The notes: generated from the sequence alone by a model not told the origin. Counted from the first letter of the stretch, positions 32,852 to 41,819 are shown. The stretch is 64,000 bases of DNA from Streptomyces sp. R302 (GCF_012927245.1 NZ_JABBGE010000004.1:558001-622000), one strand, 5' to 3'. Program-made: numbers and translations.

Positions 32852-33632
32852 CACCCCCCAGAACCCCCTGGCGCCCACCGTCATCTGCGAGGACGTCCAC
32901 ATCGTCTACCGCGTCAACGCCGGCGGCGGCGGCAAGGGCAGCGCCACCGCGGCCCTCAGCCGGATCGTCGGCAAGGGCAAGGCCGAGGTCACCCGCGGCG
33001 TCCGCAAGGTGCACGCCGTCCGGGGCGTCACCTTCACCGCCTACCGCGGCGAGGCCATCGGCCTCATCGGCACCAACGGCTCCGGCAAGTCCACCCTGCT
33101 GCGCGCCATCGCGGGCCTGCTCCCCACCGAGAGCGGCAAGGTCTACACCGACGGCCAGCCCTCGCTCCTCGGCGTCAACGCGGCCCTGATGAACGACCTC
33201 ACCGGCGAGCGCAACGTCATCCTCGGCGGCCTCGCCATGGGCATGAGCCGCGAGGAGGTCCACGCGCGGTATCAGGACATCGTCGACTTCTCCGGGATCA
33301 ACGAGAAGGGCGACTTCATCAGCCTGCCGATGCGCACGTACTCCTCCGGCATGGGCGCCCGGCTCCGCTTCGCCATCGCGGCCGCCAAGAACCACGACGT
33401 GCTCCTCATCGACGAGGCGCTCGCCACCGGTGACCGCAAGTTCCAGATCCGGTCCGAGGCGCGCATCCGCGAGCTGCGCAAGGAGGCCGGCACGGTCTTC
33501 CTGGTCAGCCACAGCAACAAGTCCATCCGGGACACCTGCGACCGGGTGCTCTGGCTGGAGAAGGGCCAGCTCCTGATGGACGGCCCGACCGACGAGGTGC
33601 TCAAGGCGTACGAGCGCGAGACCGCCCGCTGA
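32844..33632 (+). CDS. ABC exporter ATPase (Wzt/TagH-like)
   Basis: This 262-residue ATPase carries GLIGTNGSGKSTLLRAIAGL (Walker A), YSSGMGARLRFAIAAA (signature), VLLIDEALATGD (Walker B, with the ALATGD wording typical of polysaccharide/teichoic exporters) and VSHSNKSIRDTCDRVLWL (H-loop). The N-terminus has the extra VICEDVHIVYRVNAGG strand of the TagH/Wzt group. There is no C-terminal carbohydrate-binding domain of the Wzt type, so chain-terminus recognition by the ATPase is not expected. A strong terminator follows 25 bp downstream and closes the operon. Confidence 0.92.
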   Translation: MADTPQNPLAPTVICEDVHIVYRVNAGGGGKGSATAALSRIVGKGKAEVTRGVRKVHAVRGVTFTAYRGEAIGLIGTNGSGKSTLLRAIAGLLPTESGKVYTDGQPSLLGVNAALMNDLTGERNVILGGLAMGMSREEVHARYQDIVDFSGINEKGDFISLPMRTYSSGMGARLRFAIAAAKNHDVLLIDEALATGDRKFQIRSEARIRELRKEAGTVFLVSHSNKSIRDTCDRVLWLEKGQLLMDGPTDEVLKAYERETAR

Positions 33633-33656
33633 GTCCGCGCACCGCACTCCGTGCCC

Positions 33657-33685
33657 AGGCCCCCCGCCCCACCGGCGGGGGGCCT
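33657..33685 (+). terminator. Terminator of the phosphatidyltransferase/exporter operon
   Basis: Perfect 12-bp arms AGGCCCCCCGCC (33657-33668) and GGCGGGGGGCCT (33674-33685) surround a CCACC loop, followed by TTCCGGTTTTC. Confidence 0.8.
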
Positions 33686-33717
33686 TCCGGTTTTCGCCGG
33701 TCCCGCCCCCGCCTGGA

Positions 33718-33736
33718 ATGTTCATGCGGTCAACAT
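33718..33736. promoter_or_regulatory. Inverted repeat in the TetR gene promoter
   Basis: ATGTT-N9-AACAT forms a 19-bp palindrome just upstream of CAGGAT, six bases before ATG 33753. Position and symmetry fit an autoregulatory TetR operator. Confidence 0.45.
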
Positions 33737-33752
33737 CGGGCAGGATGAGCCC

Positions 33753-34388
33753 ATGGCAGGGATCTCGGGCGGAAAGAACTACCACCACGGCGACCTGCGC
33801 AACGCCCTGATCTGCGCGGCCGTCGACCTCGCCACCGAGGGCGGCCCCGAGAGGGTCGTCCTGCGCGAGGCGGCCCGCCGGGTCGGCGTCTCGCCCACCG
33901 CCGCCTACCGGCACTTCGACGGACGCGGCGAACTGCTCCGCACCGTCCGCGGCCACGCCAGGGCCCGGCTCGCCGAGGCCATGGAGCGGGCCGCCGCCCG
34001 CGAGCCCGGCGCCGACGACCCCGCGCTCGCCGCCGAGCGCCGGCTCGCCGCCCTCTGCCGCGGCTACGTCGGCTTCGCCGTCGACCACCCCGGCCTCTAC
34101 CGCGCCGCCTTCGGCGCCGTCCGCCCCGCCGCCGGGGAACCGCCGGCCGGCGCCCCCGCGCCCCCGGAGCCCGAGATCAGGGCCTTCACCCTGCTGAAGG
34201 AGAGCCTGGAGGCGCTGGACCGCAGCGGCGGGCGCCGCTCCGCCGCCGGCGCCGCCGCCTGGTCGGCCGTGCACGGCCTCTCGCTGCTCCTCCTCGAAGG
34301 CCCGCTCCGCCGGCTCTCCGCCCGGCGCCGCGACGACGTCGTCGAGACCACCCTCGCCATGGTCGTCTCCGGAGCCCGCGACCGCTGA
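33753..34388 (+). CDS. TetR/AcrR-family regulator
   Basis: This 211-residue regulator begins with NYHHGDLRNALICAAVDLAT and the HTH VVLREAARRVGVSPTAAYRHF, the variant TetR N-terminus often called TetR_N with a WHG-type C-terminal domain (ALCRGYVGFAVDHPGLYRAAFG). ATG 33753 follows a CAGGAT hexamer by six bases, so the message is probably leaderless. It lies directly upstream of and parallel to the hopanoid cluster with 290 bp between, so it may regulate that cluster or only itself; the palindrome at its own promoter differs from the one near hpnC. Confidence 0.87.
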   Translation: MAGISGGKNYHHGDLRNALICAAVDLATEGGPERVVLREAARRVGVSPTAAYRHFDGRGELLRTVRGHARARLAEAMERAAAREPGADDPALAAERRLAALCRGYVGFAVDHPGLYRAAFGAVRPAAGEPPAGAPAPPEPEIRAFTLLKESLEALDRSGGRRSAAGAAAWSAVHGLSLLLLEGPLRRLSARRRDDVVETTLAMVVSGARDR

Positions 34389-34475
34389 CCCCCGGCGGGC
34401 CCCTCCCATCGCCACAGGTCAGCCCGGCCGACGCGCCCCGCGCGGCGGCAGACCCCCCGAATGGCGACATCCCTC

Positions 34476-34493
34476 GTACAACGTAAGCTGTAC
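34476..34493. promoter_or_regulatory. Inverted repeat upstream of the hopanoid cluster
   Basis: GTACA-N8-TGTAC (18 bp) lies 117 bp before the first ribosome site of the hopanoid transcript. A TAGGAT -10-like hexamer follows at 34574-34579. The repeat is a candidate operator; the binding protein is unknown. Confidence 0.4.
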
Positions 34494-34609
34494 CGGTCCG
34501 ATCCACACCGCCCACGGCGCCCCCCGGGAGCGCCCGGCGGGCGCGTGCTCCGTGCGCGGCGGCGTGTCCGAAATAGGATGGATCGGATCGGCAGTGTAGA
34601 ACGGGAGAT

Positions 34610-34681
34610 ATGACGGCCATGACGCAGAATCTCCAGCTTCACGTGGGTGTCGCCGTCCCCGCGCCGGGCGCCGCCCGGTGA
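34610..34681 (+). CDS. 23-residue leader ORF coupled to hpnC
   Basis: GGGAG precedes ATG 34610, which opens a 23-codon frame (MTAMTQNLQLHVGVAVPAPG start). Its TGA overlaps the GTG start of hpnC in the four bases GTGA at 34678-34681. hpnC itself has no ribosome site at GTG 34678, so its translation probably depends on ribosomes finishing this small frame. The peptide has no recognisable motif; it may act only as a coupling leader. Confidence 0.55.
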   Translation: MTAMTQNLQLHVGVAVPAPGAAR

Positions 34682-35583
34682 CGGCTTCCCGGCACGTGCG
34701 CGCCGACGACCCCTCGCGCACCACACTCGGCAAGGCCGCGGACGAGAACTTCCCCGTGGCCCCCTTCTTCCTGCCCCGTGACTGGCGCGACGACCTCATG
34801 GCCGTCTACGGCTACGCCCGCCTCGTCGACGACATCGGCGACGGCGACCTCGCCCCCGGTGGCGCCGCCCCCTTCGGCCTCGCACCCGACGCCGGCCCGC
34901 TGCCCCTCCTCGACGCCCTGGAGGAGGACCTCCACCGGGTCTTCGACGGGACCCCCCGCCACCCGCTGCTGCGCGCCCTCCAGCCCACGGTGCGGCGCCG
35001 CGGCCTCACCCCCGGCCCGTTCCTCGGCCTGATCCAGGCCAACCGCCAGGACCAGCTGGTCGGCCGGTACGAGACGTACGACGACCTCCTCGCCTACTGC
35101 GAGCTCTCCGCCAACCCCGTCGGCCGGCTCGTCCTCGGCATCACCGGCACCGCCACGCCCGAGCGGATCCGCCGCTCCGACGAGATCTGCACCGCCCTCC
35201 AGCTCGTCGAGCACCTCCAGGACGTCGCCGAGGACCTCGGCCGCGACCGGATCTACCTCCCCGCCGAGGACCTCAAGCGGTTCCACGTCACCGAGGAGGA
35301 GCTCGCCCGGCCCACCGCCGGATCCGCCGTGCGCTCCCTCGTCGCCTTCCAGGCCGAACGCGCCCGCGCCCTGCTCCACGCCGGCCTGCCGCTCGTCGGC
35401 AGCGTCCACGGCCGGCTGCGGCTGCTCCTCGCCGGCTTCACCGGCGGCGGACTCGCCGCGCTCGACGCCATCGCCGCCGCCGGCTTCGACGTCCTCGCCG
35501 GACCGCCGAAGCCCACCAAGCCGAACCTGGCGCGCCAGACGGGAGCGGTCCTGCTCCGGGCCCGCGCCGAGGGGGGAACATGA
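34678..35583 (+). CDS. hpnC: squalene synthase-like HpnC (hydroxysqualene synthase)
   Basis: This 301-residue trans-isoprenyl diphosphate synthase-fold protein starts near TLGKAADENFPVAPFFLP and has both Asp-rich substrate motifs: LVDDIGDGD (about residue 56) and LQDVAEDLGRDRIYLPAEDL (about 180). HpnC converts presqualene diphosphate to hydroxysqualene in the three-enzyme HpnC/D/E route from farnesyl diphosphate to squalene. Family assignment over HpnD rests on position and the NFPVAPF start. GTG 34678 overlaps the stop of a 23-codon leader. Its 3' end overlaps hpnD by four bases. Confidence 0.92.
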   Translation: MTASRHVRADDPSRTTLGKAADENFPVAPFFLPRDWRDDLMAVYGYARLVDDIGDGDLAPGGAAPFGLAPDAGPLPLLDALEEDLHRVFDGTPRHPLLRALQPTVRRRGLTPGPFLGLIQANRQDQLVGRYETYDDLLAYCELSANPVGRLVLGITGTATPERIRRSDEICTALQLVEHLQDVAEDLGRDRIYLPAEDLKRFHVTEEELARPTAGSAVRSLVAFQAERARALLHAGLPLVGSVHGRLRLLLAGFTGGGLAALDAIAAAGFDVLAGPPKPTKPNLARQTGAVLLRARAEGGT

Positions 35584-36524
35584 CCGTCGAGGACACCACC
35601 AGGCCGTCCGCGCCCGTGCAGGCCGCGTACAGCTACTGCGAGGCCGTCACCGGACAGCAGGCCCGCAACTTCGCCTACGGGATCCGCCTGCTGCCCGCCG
35701 ACAAGCGGCAGGCCATGTCGGCCCTGTACGCCTTCTCCCGGCGGGTCGACGACATCGGCGACGGCACGCTCGCCCCCGAGGAGAAGCACGAGCGCCTGGA
35801 GGCCACCCGGACGCTGCTCGACCGGGTCCGCAAGGGCGACGTCGCCGAGGACGACACCGACCCCGTCGCGGTCGCCCTCGCCGACTCCGCCCGCCGCTTC
35901 CCGATCCCCCTCGAAGGGCTCGACGAGCTGATCGACGGCGTCCTCATGGACGTCCGCGGCGCCACCTACCGCACCTGGGACGAGCTCGCGGTCTACTGCC
36001 GGTGCGTCGCCGGCGCCATCGGCCGGCTCTCCCTCGGCGTCTTCGGCACCCAGCCGGGCGCCGCCGAGTCCGCGCGGGCCGCCGAGTACGCCGACACCCT
36101 CGGCCTCGCGCTCCAGCTCACCAACATCCTCCGGGACGTCCGCGAGGACGCCGGCAACGGCCGCACCTACCTGCCCGCCGAGGACCTCGCCCGCTTCGGC
36201 TGCGAGGACGGCTTCGCCGCCCGGACCCTGCCGGCCGGCGCCGACTTCGCCGGCCTCGTCCACTTCGAGGTCCGCCGCGCCCGCGCCCTCTTCGTCGAGG
36301 GCTACCGGCTGCTGCCGATGCTCGACCGGCGCAGCGGCGCCTGCGTCGCCGCCATGGCCGGCATCTACCGCCGCCTCCTCGACCGCATCGAGCGCGACCC
36401 CGAGGCCGTGCTCCGCGGCCGGGTCTCGCTGCCGGGACCCGAGAAGGCGTACGTCGCCGTCCGCGGCCTCTCCGGCCTCGACGCCCGCCACATCGCCCGC
36501 CGCACCGCGAGGAGGTCCGCCTGA
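35580..36524 (+). CDS. hpnD: presqualene diphosphate synthase HpnD
   Basis: This 314-residue protein contains AYSYCEAVTGQQARNFAYGI at the start, ALYAFSRRVDDIGDG with the first Asp-rich motif near residue 60, and TNILRDVREDAGNGRTYLP with the second near residue 185. It should condense two farnesyl diphosphates head-to-head into presqualene diphosphate. ATG 35580 overlaps the hpnC stop (ATGA), behind a GGGGGGA site. The stop shares one base with the hpnE start. Confidence 0.93.
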   Translation: MTVEDTTRPSAPVQAAYSYCEAVTGQQARNFAYGIRLLPADKRQAMSALYAFSRRVDDIGDGTLAPEEKHERLEATRTLLDRVRKGDVAEDDTDPVAVALADSARRFPIPLEGLDELIDGVLMDVRGATYRTWDELAVYCRCVAGAIGRLSLGVFGTQPGAAESARAAEYADTLGLALQLTNILRDVREDAGNGRTYLPAEDLARFGCEDGFAARTLPAGADFAGLVHFEVRRARALFVEGYRLLPMLDRRSGACVAAMAGIYRRLLDRIERDPEAVLRGRVSLPGPEKAYVAVRGLSGLDARHIARRTARRSA

Positions 36525-37945
36525 TGGCCCCCACCGACGCGCCCGGCACCCCCGGCCGCGAGGACCGCGGCGACGCCCGCCCGACCGCCGTCGTCGTCGG
36601 CGGCGGGCTCGCGGGGATCACCGCGGCGATCCAGCTCGCCGACGCCGGGGTCGGCGTCACGCTGCTCGAAGGGCGGCCCCGGCTCGGGGGGCTCGCCTTC
36701 TCCTTCCGGCGCGGGGAACTGACCGTCGACAACGGCCAGCACGTGTACCTGCGCTGCTGCACCGCCTACCGCTGGTTCCTCGACCGCGTCGACGGCGCCC
36801 GGCTCGCACCCCTCCAGGACCGGCTCGACGTGCCCGTCCTCGACGTCGCGCACCCGCGCGGGCCCCGGCTCGGACGGATCCGGCGCGACGCGCTGCCGGT
36901 CCCCCTCCACCTGGCCCGCAGCCTCGCCACGTACCCCCACCTCTCGCTCGCCGAGCGGGCCTCCGTCGGCCGCGCCGCGCTCGCCCTCAAGAAGCTCGAC
37001 CCCGCCGACCCCGCCCTCGACGGCATCGACTTCGCCACCTGGCTCGGCCGGCACGGCCAGTCGCCCCGGGCCATCGAGGCCCTCTGGGACCTCGTCGGCA
37101 TCCCCACCCTCAACGCCCCCGCCCCCGACGCCTCCATGGGGCTCGCCGCCATGGTCTTCAAGACCGGGCTGCTCACCGACCCCGGCGCCGCCGACATCGG
37201 CTGGGCCCACGTGCCGCTCGGCCACCTCCACGACACCCTCGCCGCCAAGACCCTCGACGGGCTCGGCGTCCGGACCCTGCTGCGCGCCAAGGCCGAGCGG
37301 ATCGCCCGCACCGACGACGGCCGGTGGGCCGTGGACGCGTCCGGCGAGACCCTGCGCGCCGACGCCGTCGTCCTCGCCGTGCCCCAGACCGAGACCCACG
37401 GCCTGCTCCCCGAGGACGCCCTCGACGACGTCGACCGGCTCCTCGACATCGAGACCGCGCCCATCCTCAACCTGCACGTCGTCTACGACCGCAAGGTCCT
37501 GAAGCGGCCCTTCTTCACCGCGCTCGGCTCCCCGGTCCAGTGGGTCTTCGACCGCACCGAGTCCTCCGGCCTCACCGGCCCCGGCCAGTACCTGGCCGTC
37601 TCGCAGTCCGCCGCCCAGGACGAGATCGACACCCCCGTCGCCGCGCTCCGCGAGCGCTACCTCCCGGAGCTGGAGCGGCTGCTGCCCGCCGCCCGGGGCG
37701 CCGGGGTCCGCGACTTCTTCGTCACCCGCGAGCGGACCGCCACCTTCGCCCCCGCACCCGGCGTCGGGCGCCTCCGCCCCGCCGCCCGCACCCGTGCGCC
37801 CGGCCTCTACCTGGCCGGCGCCTGGACCGCCACCGGCTGGCCCGCGACCATGGAGGGTGCCGTCCGAAGCGGCTTCAGCGCCGCCGGCGCCGCGCTCTCC
37901 GCCTTCGGCCGCCGCCACGACCATCCGCTGCAGGAGGCGGCATGA
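36524..37945 (+). CDS. hpnE: hydroxysqualene dehydroxylase HpnE (FAD amine-oxidase fold)
   Basis: This 473-residue flavoprotein has a dinucleotide-binding N-terminus VVVGGGLAGITAAIQLADAG, then TLLEGRPRLGGLAFSFRRG and DNGQHVYLRCCTAYRWF, and a C-terminal FAD-contact block LYLAGAWTATGWPATMEGAV. HpnE reductively removes the hydroxyl of hydroxysqualene to yield squalene. The start ATG overlaps the hpnD stop (TGATG) with AGGAGG upstream. The 3' end overlaps the polyprenyl synthase gene by four bases. Confidence 0.93.
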   Translation: MAPTDAPGTPGREDRGDARPTAVVVGGGLAGITAAIQLADAGVGVTLLEGRPRLGGLAFSFRRGELTVDNGQHVYLRCCTAYRWFLDRVDGARLAPLQDRLDVPVLDVAHPRGPRLGRIRRDALPVPLHLARSLATYPHLSLAERASVGRAALALKKLDPADPALDGIDFATWLGRHGQSPRAIEALWDLVGIPTLNAPAPDASMGLAAMVFKTGLLTDPGAADIGWAHVPLGHLHDTLAAKTLDGLGVRTLLRAKAERIARTDDGRWAVDASGETLRADAVVLAVPQTETHGLLPEDALDDVDRLLDIETAPILNLHVVYDRKVLKRPFFTALGSPVQWVFDRTESSGLTGPGQYLAVSQSAAQDEIDTPVAALRERYLPELERLLPAARGAGVRDFFVTRERTATFAPAPGVGRLRPAARTRAPGLYLAGAWTATGWPATMEGAVRSGFSAAGAALSAFGRRHDHPLQEAA

Positions 37946-39042
37946 GTGTGATCACAGGAACCAGAGGAGAGACCGTGCCGACCGTGCCCCCGGGGACCCC
38001 GGCCGTCGACACCGCGGACGTCAGCGCCCTGCTGGAGAGGGGGCGGGCGCTGTCCACCCCCGTCATGCGGGCGGCCGTCGGCCGTCTCGCATCGCCCATG
38101 GACACCGTCGCCGCCTACCACTTCGGCTGGATCGACGCCGAGGGCAACCCCACCGACGCCGACAGCGGAAAGGCCGTGCGCCCCGCGCTCGCCCTGCTCT
38201 CCGCCGAGGCCGCCGGCGCCGCGCCCGAGGTCGGCGTCCCCGGCGCCGTCGCCGTCGAGCTCGTCCACAACTTCTCGCTGCTGCACGACGACCTGATGGA
38301 CGGCGACGAGCAGCGCCGCCACCGCGACACCGTGTGGAAGGTGTTCGGCCCGGCCCAGGCGATCCTCGTCGGCGACGCGCTCTCCGCCCTCGCCAACGAA
38401 CTCCTCCTGGAGCTCGGCACCGTCGAGGCCGGCCGCGCCACCCGCCGGCTGACCACCGCCAACCGCAAGCTCATCGACGGCCAGGCCCAGGACATCTCCT
38501 ACGAGCACCGCGACCGGGTCACCGTCGAGGAGTGCCTGGAGATGGAGGGCAACAAGACCGGCGCCCTCCTCGCCTGCGCCGTCTCCATCGGCGCCGTCCT
38601 CGGCGGCGCCGACGACCGCACCGCCGACAAACTGGAGGAGTACGGCTACCACCTCGGCCTCGCCTTCCAGGCCGTCGACGACCTCCTCGGCATCTGGGGC
38701 GACCCGGACGCCACCGGCAAGCAGACCTGGAGCGACCTGCGGCAGCGGAAGAAGTCGCTGCCCGTCGTCGCCGCCCTCGCGGCCGGCGGAGAGGCGTCCG
38801 AGCGGCTCGGCCGGCTCCTCGCCGAGGACGCCAAGCACCCCGACTTCGACTCCTTCACCGAGGAGGACTTCGCCTACCGCGCCGCCCTCATCGAGCAGGC
38901 CGGCGGCCGCGAGTGGACCGCCGAGGAGGCCCGCCGCCAGCACGCGATCGCGCTGCGCGCCCTGGACGAGGTGGACATGCCCGCCCGGGTGCGCGACCAG
39001 CTGATCGCCCTCGCCGACTTCGTCGTCGTACGGAAGAAATGA
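37942..39042 (+). CDS. polyprenyl diphosphate synthase (probably farnesyl diphosphate synthase)
   Basis: This 366-residue protein shows SGKAVRPALALLSAEAAG, the first Asp-rich motif LLHDDLMDGDEQRR near residue 115 and the second AVDDLLGIWGDPDATGK near residue 250. Chain length is not certain from sequence; in this operon it most likely makes farnesyl diphosphate for HpnD. The residues before the first motif (ELVHNFSLLHDD) include Phe and Ser rather than two bulky aromatics, so a longer product such as geranylgeranyl diphosphate is not excluded. ATG 37942 overlaps hpnE; 107 bp of non-coding sequence then precede shc. Confidence 0.9.
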   Translation: MSVITGTRGETVPTVPPGTPAVDTADVSALLERGRALSTPVMRAAVGRLASPMDTVAAYHFGWIDAEGNPTDADSGKAVRPALALLSAEAAGAAPEVGVPGAVAVELVHNFSLLHDDLMDGDEQRRHRDTVWKVFGPAQAILVGDALSALANELLLELGTVEAGRATRRLTTANRKLIDGQAQDISYEHRDRVTVEECLEMEGNKTGALLACAVSIGAVLGGADDRTADKLEEYGYHLGLAFQAVDDLLGIWGDPDATGKQTWSDLRQRKKSLPVVAALAAGGEASERLGRLLAEDAKHPDFDSFTEEDFAYRAALIEQAGGREWTAEEARRQHAIALRALDEVDMPARVRDQLIALADFVVVRKK

Positions 39043-39149
39043 TCACCCACAGCCAGATATGAGTGCGCAGTCGCCGGCCGGTGCCACCCGCACCGGCCGA
39101 CGGCAGACCCGCAGGAGCAGAAGGAACCGACTGCCACGAAGGGGAAGCC

Positions 39150-41147
39150 ATGACAGCGACGACCGACGGAAACGCCGGGGCTCTCGGCCCCCTCGCGCCC
39201 GCGGCCAGCACCACTCCACCGCACACCGCCACCTCACCCGCGAGCCTCGACGAGGCCGCCGCGCGCGCCGTCCGCGCGGCCACCGACCACCTCCTCGCCC
39301 GCCAGGCCCCCGAAGGCTGGTGGAAGGGCGACCTGGAGACCAACGTCACCATGGACGCCGAGGACCTGCTGCTCCGCCGCTTCCTCGGCATCTCCGACCC
39401 CGACACCACCGCGGCCGCCGCCCGGCACATCCGGAGCCGGCAGTACGAGGACGGCACCTGGCCCACCTTCCACGGCGGGCCGGGCGACCTCTCCGCGACC
39501 GTCGAGGCGTACGTCGCCCTCCGGCTCGCCGGGGACCGGCCCGAGGCCCCGCACATGGCCCGCGCCGCCGCCTGGGCCAGGGCCGAGGGCGGGATCGCCG
39601 CCACCCGCGTCTTCACCCGCATCTGGCTCGCGCTCTTCGGCTGGTGGCGCTGGGAGGACCTGCCCGAGCTGCCGCCCGAGCTGATGTTCCTGCCGAAGTG
39701 GTTCCCGCTGAACATCTACGACTTCGGCTGCTGGGCGCGGCAGACCATCGTGCCGCTCACCGTCGTCTCGGCGAAGCGCCCGGTCCGCCCGGCGCCCTTC
39801 CCCCTCGACGAGCTGCACACCGACCCCGACCTCCCGGCGCCGAAGCGCCCGCTCGCCCCGCTCACCGGCTGGGACGGCCTCTTCCAGCGCCTCGACCGGG
39901 CGCTGCACGTCTACCACCGCTTCGCCCCGCGCGGGCCGCGCCGGGCGGCCATGAACACCGCCGCCCGCTGGATCGTCGAACGCCAGGAGAACGACGGCTG
40001 CTGGGGCGGCATCCAGCCGCCGGCCGTCTACTCGCTGATCGCCCTCCACCTCCTCGGCTACGACCTGGAGCACCCCGTCATGCGGGCCGGCCTGGAGTCC
40101 CTGGACCGCTTCGCCGTCTGGAGCGAGGGGCCCGAGGGCCCGGTCCGCATGGTCGAGGCCTGCCAGTCCCCGGTCTGGGACACCTGCCTCGCCACCATCG
40201 CCCTCGCCGACGCCGGCCTGCCCGCCGACCACCCGGCGCTGGTGAAGGCCGTCGACTGGATGCTCGACGAGGAGATCACCAAGCCCGGCGACTGGGCCGT
40301 CCGCAGGCCCGGACTCCCGCCCGGCGGCTGGGCGTTCGAGTTCCACAACGACAACTACCCCGACATCGACGACACCGCCGAGGTGATCCTGGCCCTGCGC
40401 CGGGTCCGCCACCCCGACCCCGCCCGGGTCGACGCGGCCGTCGCCCGCGCCGCCCGCTGGACCGCCGGCATGCAGTCCGGCAACGGCGCCTGGGCCGCCT
40501 TCGACGCCGACAACACGGGTGTGCTGCCCAACAAACTGCCTTTCTGCGACTTCGGCGAGGTCATCGACCCGCCCTCCGCCGACGTCACCGCCCACGTCGT
40601 GGAGATGCTCGCGTGGGAAGGCCGGGCCGCCGACCCCCGCACCCGCCGGGGCATCGACTGGCTCCTCGCCGAACAGGAGCCGAACGGCGCCTGGTTCGGC
40701 CGCTGGGGCGTCAACTACGTCTACGGCACCGGCTCGGTGCTCCCCGCCCTCACCGCCGCCGGGCTCCCCACCTCCCACCCGGCGATCCGCCGGGCCGTCG
40801 CCTGGCTCGCCGCCGCGCAGAACCCGGACGGCGGCTGGGGCGAGGACCTCCGCTCGTACGACGACCGCGCCTGGATCGGCCGCGGCACCTCCACCGCCTC
40901 CCAGACGGCCTGGGCGCTCCTCGCCCTCCTCGCCGCCGGGGAGCGCGACTCCGAGACCGCCCGGCGGGGCGTGGCCTGGCTGGTGGAGACCCAGCGCGAG
41001 GACGGCTCCTGGGACGAGCCGTACTTCACCGGCACCGGCTTCCCCTGGGACTTCTCCATCAACTACCACCTCTACCGGCAGGTCTTCCCGCTCACCGCGC
41101 TCGGCCGGTACGTGCACGGCGAGCCCACCCCCGGCGGGAGCCCGTGA
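39150..41147 (+). CDS. shc: squalene-hopene cyclase
   Basis: This 665-residue cyclase has the length and layout of bacterial squalene-hopene cyclases. The acid motif DIDDTA is visible at about residues 405-410 (NYPDIDDTAEV), and QW-type repeats occur throughout, for example QEDGSWDEPYFTGTGFP near the C-terminus, NPDGGWGEDLRSYDD and EPNGAWFGRWGVNYVYG. It cyclises squalene to hop-22(29)-ene and hopan-22-ol at the membrane. ATG 39150 has a GAAGGGG site; longer in-frame versions add a basic, non-conserved head. Its stop overlaps the hpnG start by one base. Confidence 0.96.
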   Translation: MTATTDGNAGALGPLAPAASTTPPHTATSPASLDEAAARAVRAATDHLLARQAPEGWWKGDLETNVTMDAEDLLLRRFLGISDPDTTAAAARHIRSRQYEDGTWPTFHGGPGDLSATVEAYVALRLAGDRPEAPHMARAAAWARAEGGIAATRVFTRIWLALFGWWRWEDLPELPPELMFLPKWFPLNIYDFGCWARQTIVPLTVVSAKRPVRPAPFPLDELHTDPDLPAPKRPLAPLTGWDGLFQRLDRALHVYHRFAPRGPRRAAMNTAARWIVERQENDGCWGGIQPPAVYSLIALHLLGYDLEHPVMRAGLESLDRFAVWSEGPEGPVRMVEACQSPVWDTCLATIALADAGLPADHPALVKAVDWMLDEEITKPGDWAVRRPGLPPGGWAFEFHNDNYPDIDDTAEVILALRRVRHPDPARVDAAVARAARWTAGMQSGNGAWAAFDADNTGVLPNKLPFCDFGEVIDPPSADVTAHVVEMLAWEGRAADPRTRRGIDWLLAEQEPNGAWFGRWGVNYVYGTGSVLPALTAAGLPTSHPAIRRAVAWLAAAQNPDGGWGEDLRSYDDRAWIGRGTSTASQTAWALLALLAAGERDSETARRGVAWLVETQREDGSWDEPYFTGTGFPWDFSINYHLYRQVFPLTALGRYVHGEPTPGGSP

Positions 41148-41812
41148 TGGAGCGCGACCGCCCGCCGGAGGAGTCGGAGGCCGCCGTGCCGCCCCTCCTC
41201 GTCGCCTGCGCCCTCGGCATCGAGCGGTTCGCCCTGCGCGGCGGCGGCGAGCGCGGCGGGGCGCCGGGACCCATCCGGGTGGTGCGGACGGGCATGGGGC
41301 CCGCCCACGCCGCCCGCGGGGTGGAGCGGGCGCTGGCCCGCGAGGGCTGGGGCGGCGCCGCCGTCATCGCCTCCGGCTTCTGCGCCGGACTCGCCCCCGG
41401 GATGCACCCCGGCGACCTGGTCGTCGCCGAGGAGACCCGCGGCCCGGACGGCGCCCTCGCCTGCGACGGCACCGACCTGCTCGTCAAGGCGCTCGCCCGG
41501 GCGGTGCCCGGGCGGACCGTGCACACCGGCCCGCTGACCGGCTCCGACCACGTGGTGCGGGGCCCCGAGCGGGCCGCGCTGGCCGCCGGCGGGGCGATCG
41601 CCGTCGACATGGAGTCCGCCGCCACCCTGCGTACCGCCCGGGCCGCCGGACCCCGCCCGCTTGCGGCCGTACGGGTGGTCGTGGACGCCCCCGAACACGA
41701 ACTGGTCCGGATCGGCACGGTACGCGGGGGAATATCGGCCTTCCGCGTCCTCCGTGCCGTCCTTCCCGCTTTCTTCGAATGGCACCGTTCTCTGCTGCTC
41801 CCCAGGAGGTGA
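41147..41812 (+). CDS. hpnG: HpnG-like adenosylhopane nucleosidase/phosphorylase
   Basis: This 221-residue protein belongs to the nucleoside phosphorylase/MTA-SAH nucleosidase fold: VRTGMGPAHAARGVERAL, VIASGFCAGLAPGMHPGDLV and the purine/ribose-contact block AIAVDMESAATLRTARA with the MES motif. HpnG releases adenine from adenosylhopane on the way to ribosylhopane. The ATG shares one base with the shc stop; an adjacent in-frame GTG at 41144 is possible. It precedes hpnH by seven bases, which fits their consecutive roles. Confidence 0.9.
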   Translation: MERDRPPEESEAAVPPLLVACALGIERFALRGGGERGGAPGPIRVVRTGMGPAHAARGVERALAREGWGGAAVIASGFCAGLAPGMHPGDLVVAEETRGPDGALACDGTDLLVKALARAVPGRTVHTGPLTGSDHVVRGPERAALAAGGAIAVDMESAATLRTARAAGPRPLAAVRVVVDAPEHELVRIGTVRGGISAFRVLRAVLPAFFEWHRSLLLPRR

Positions 41813-41819
41813 GCCGGTC

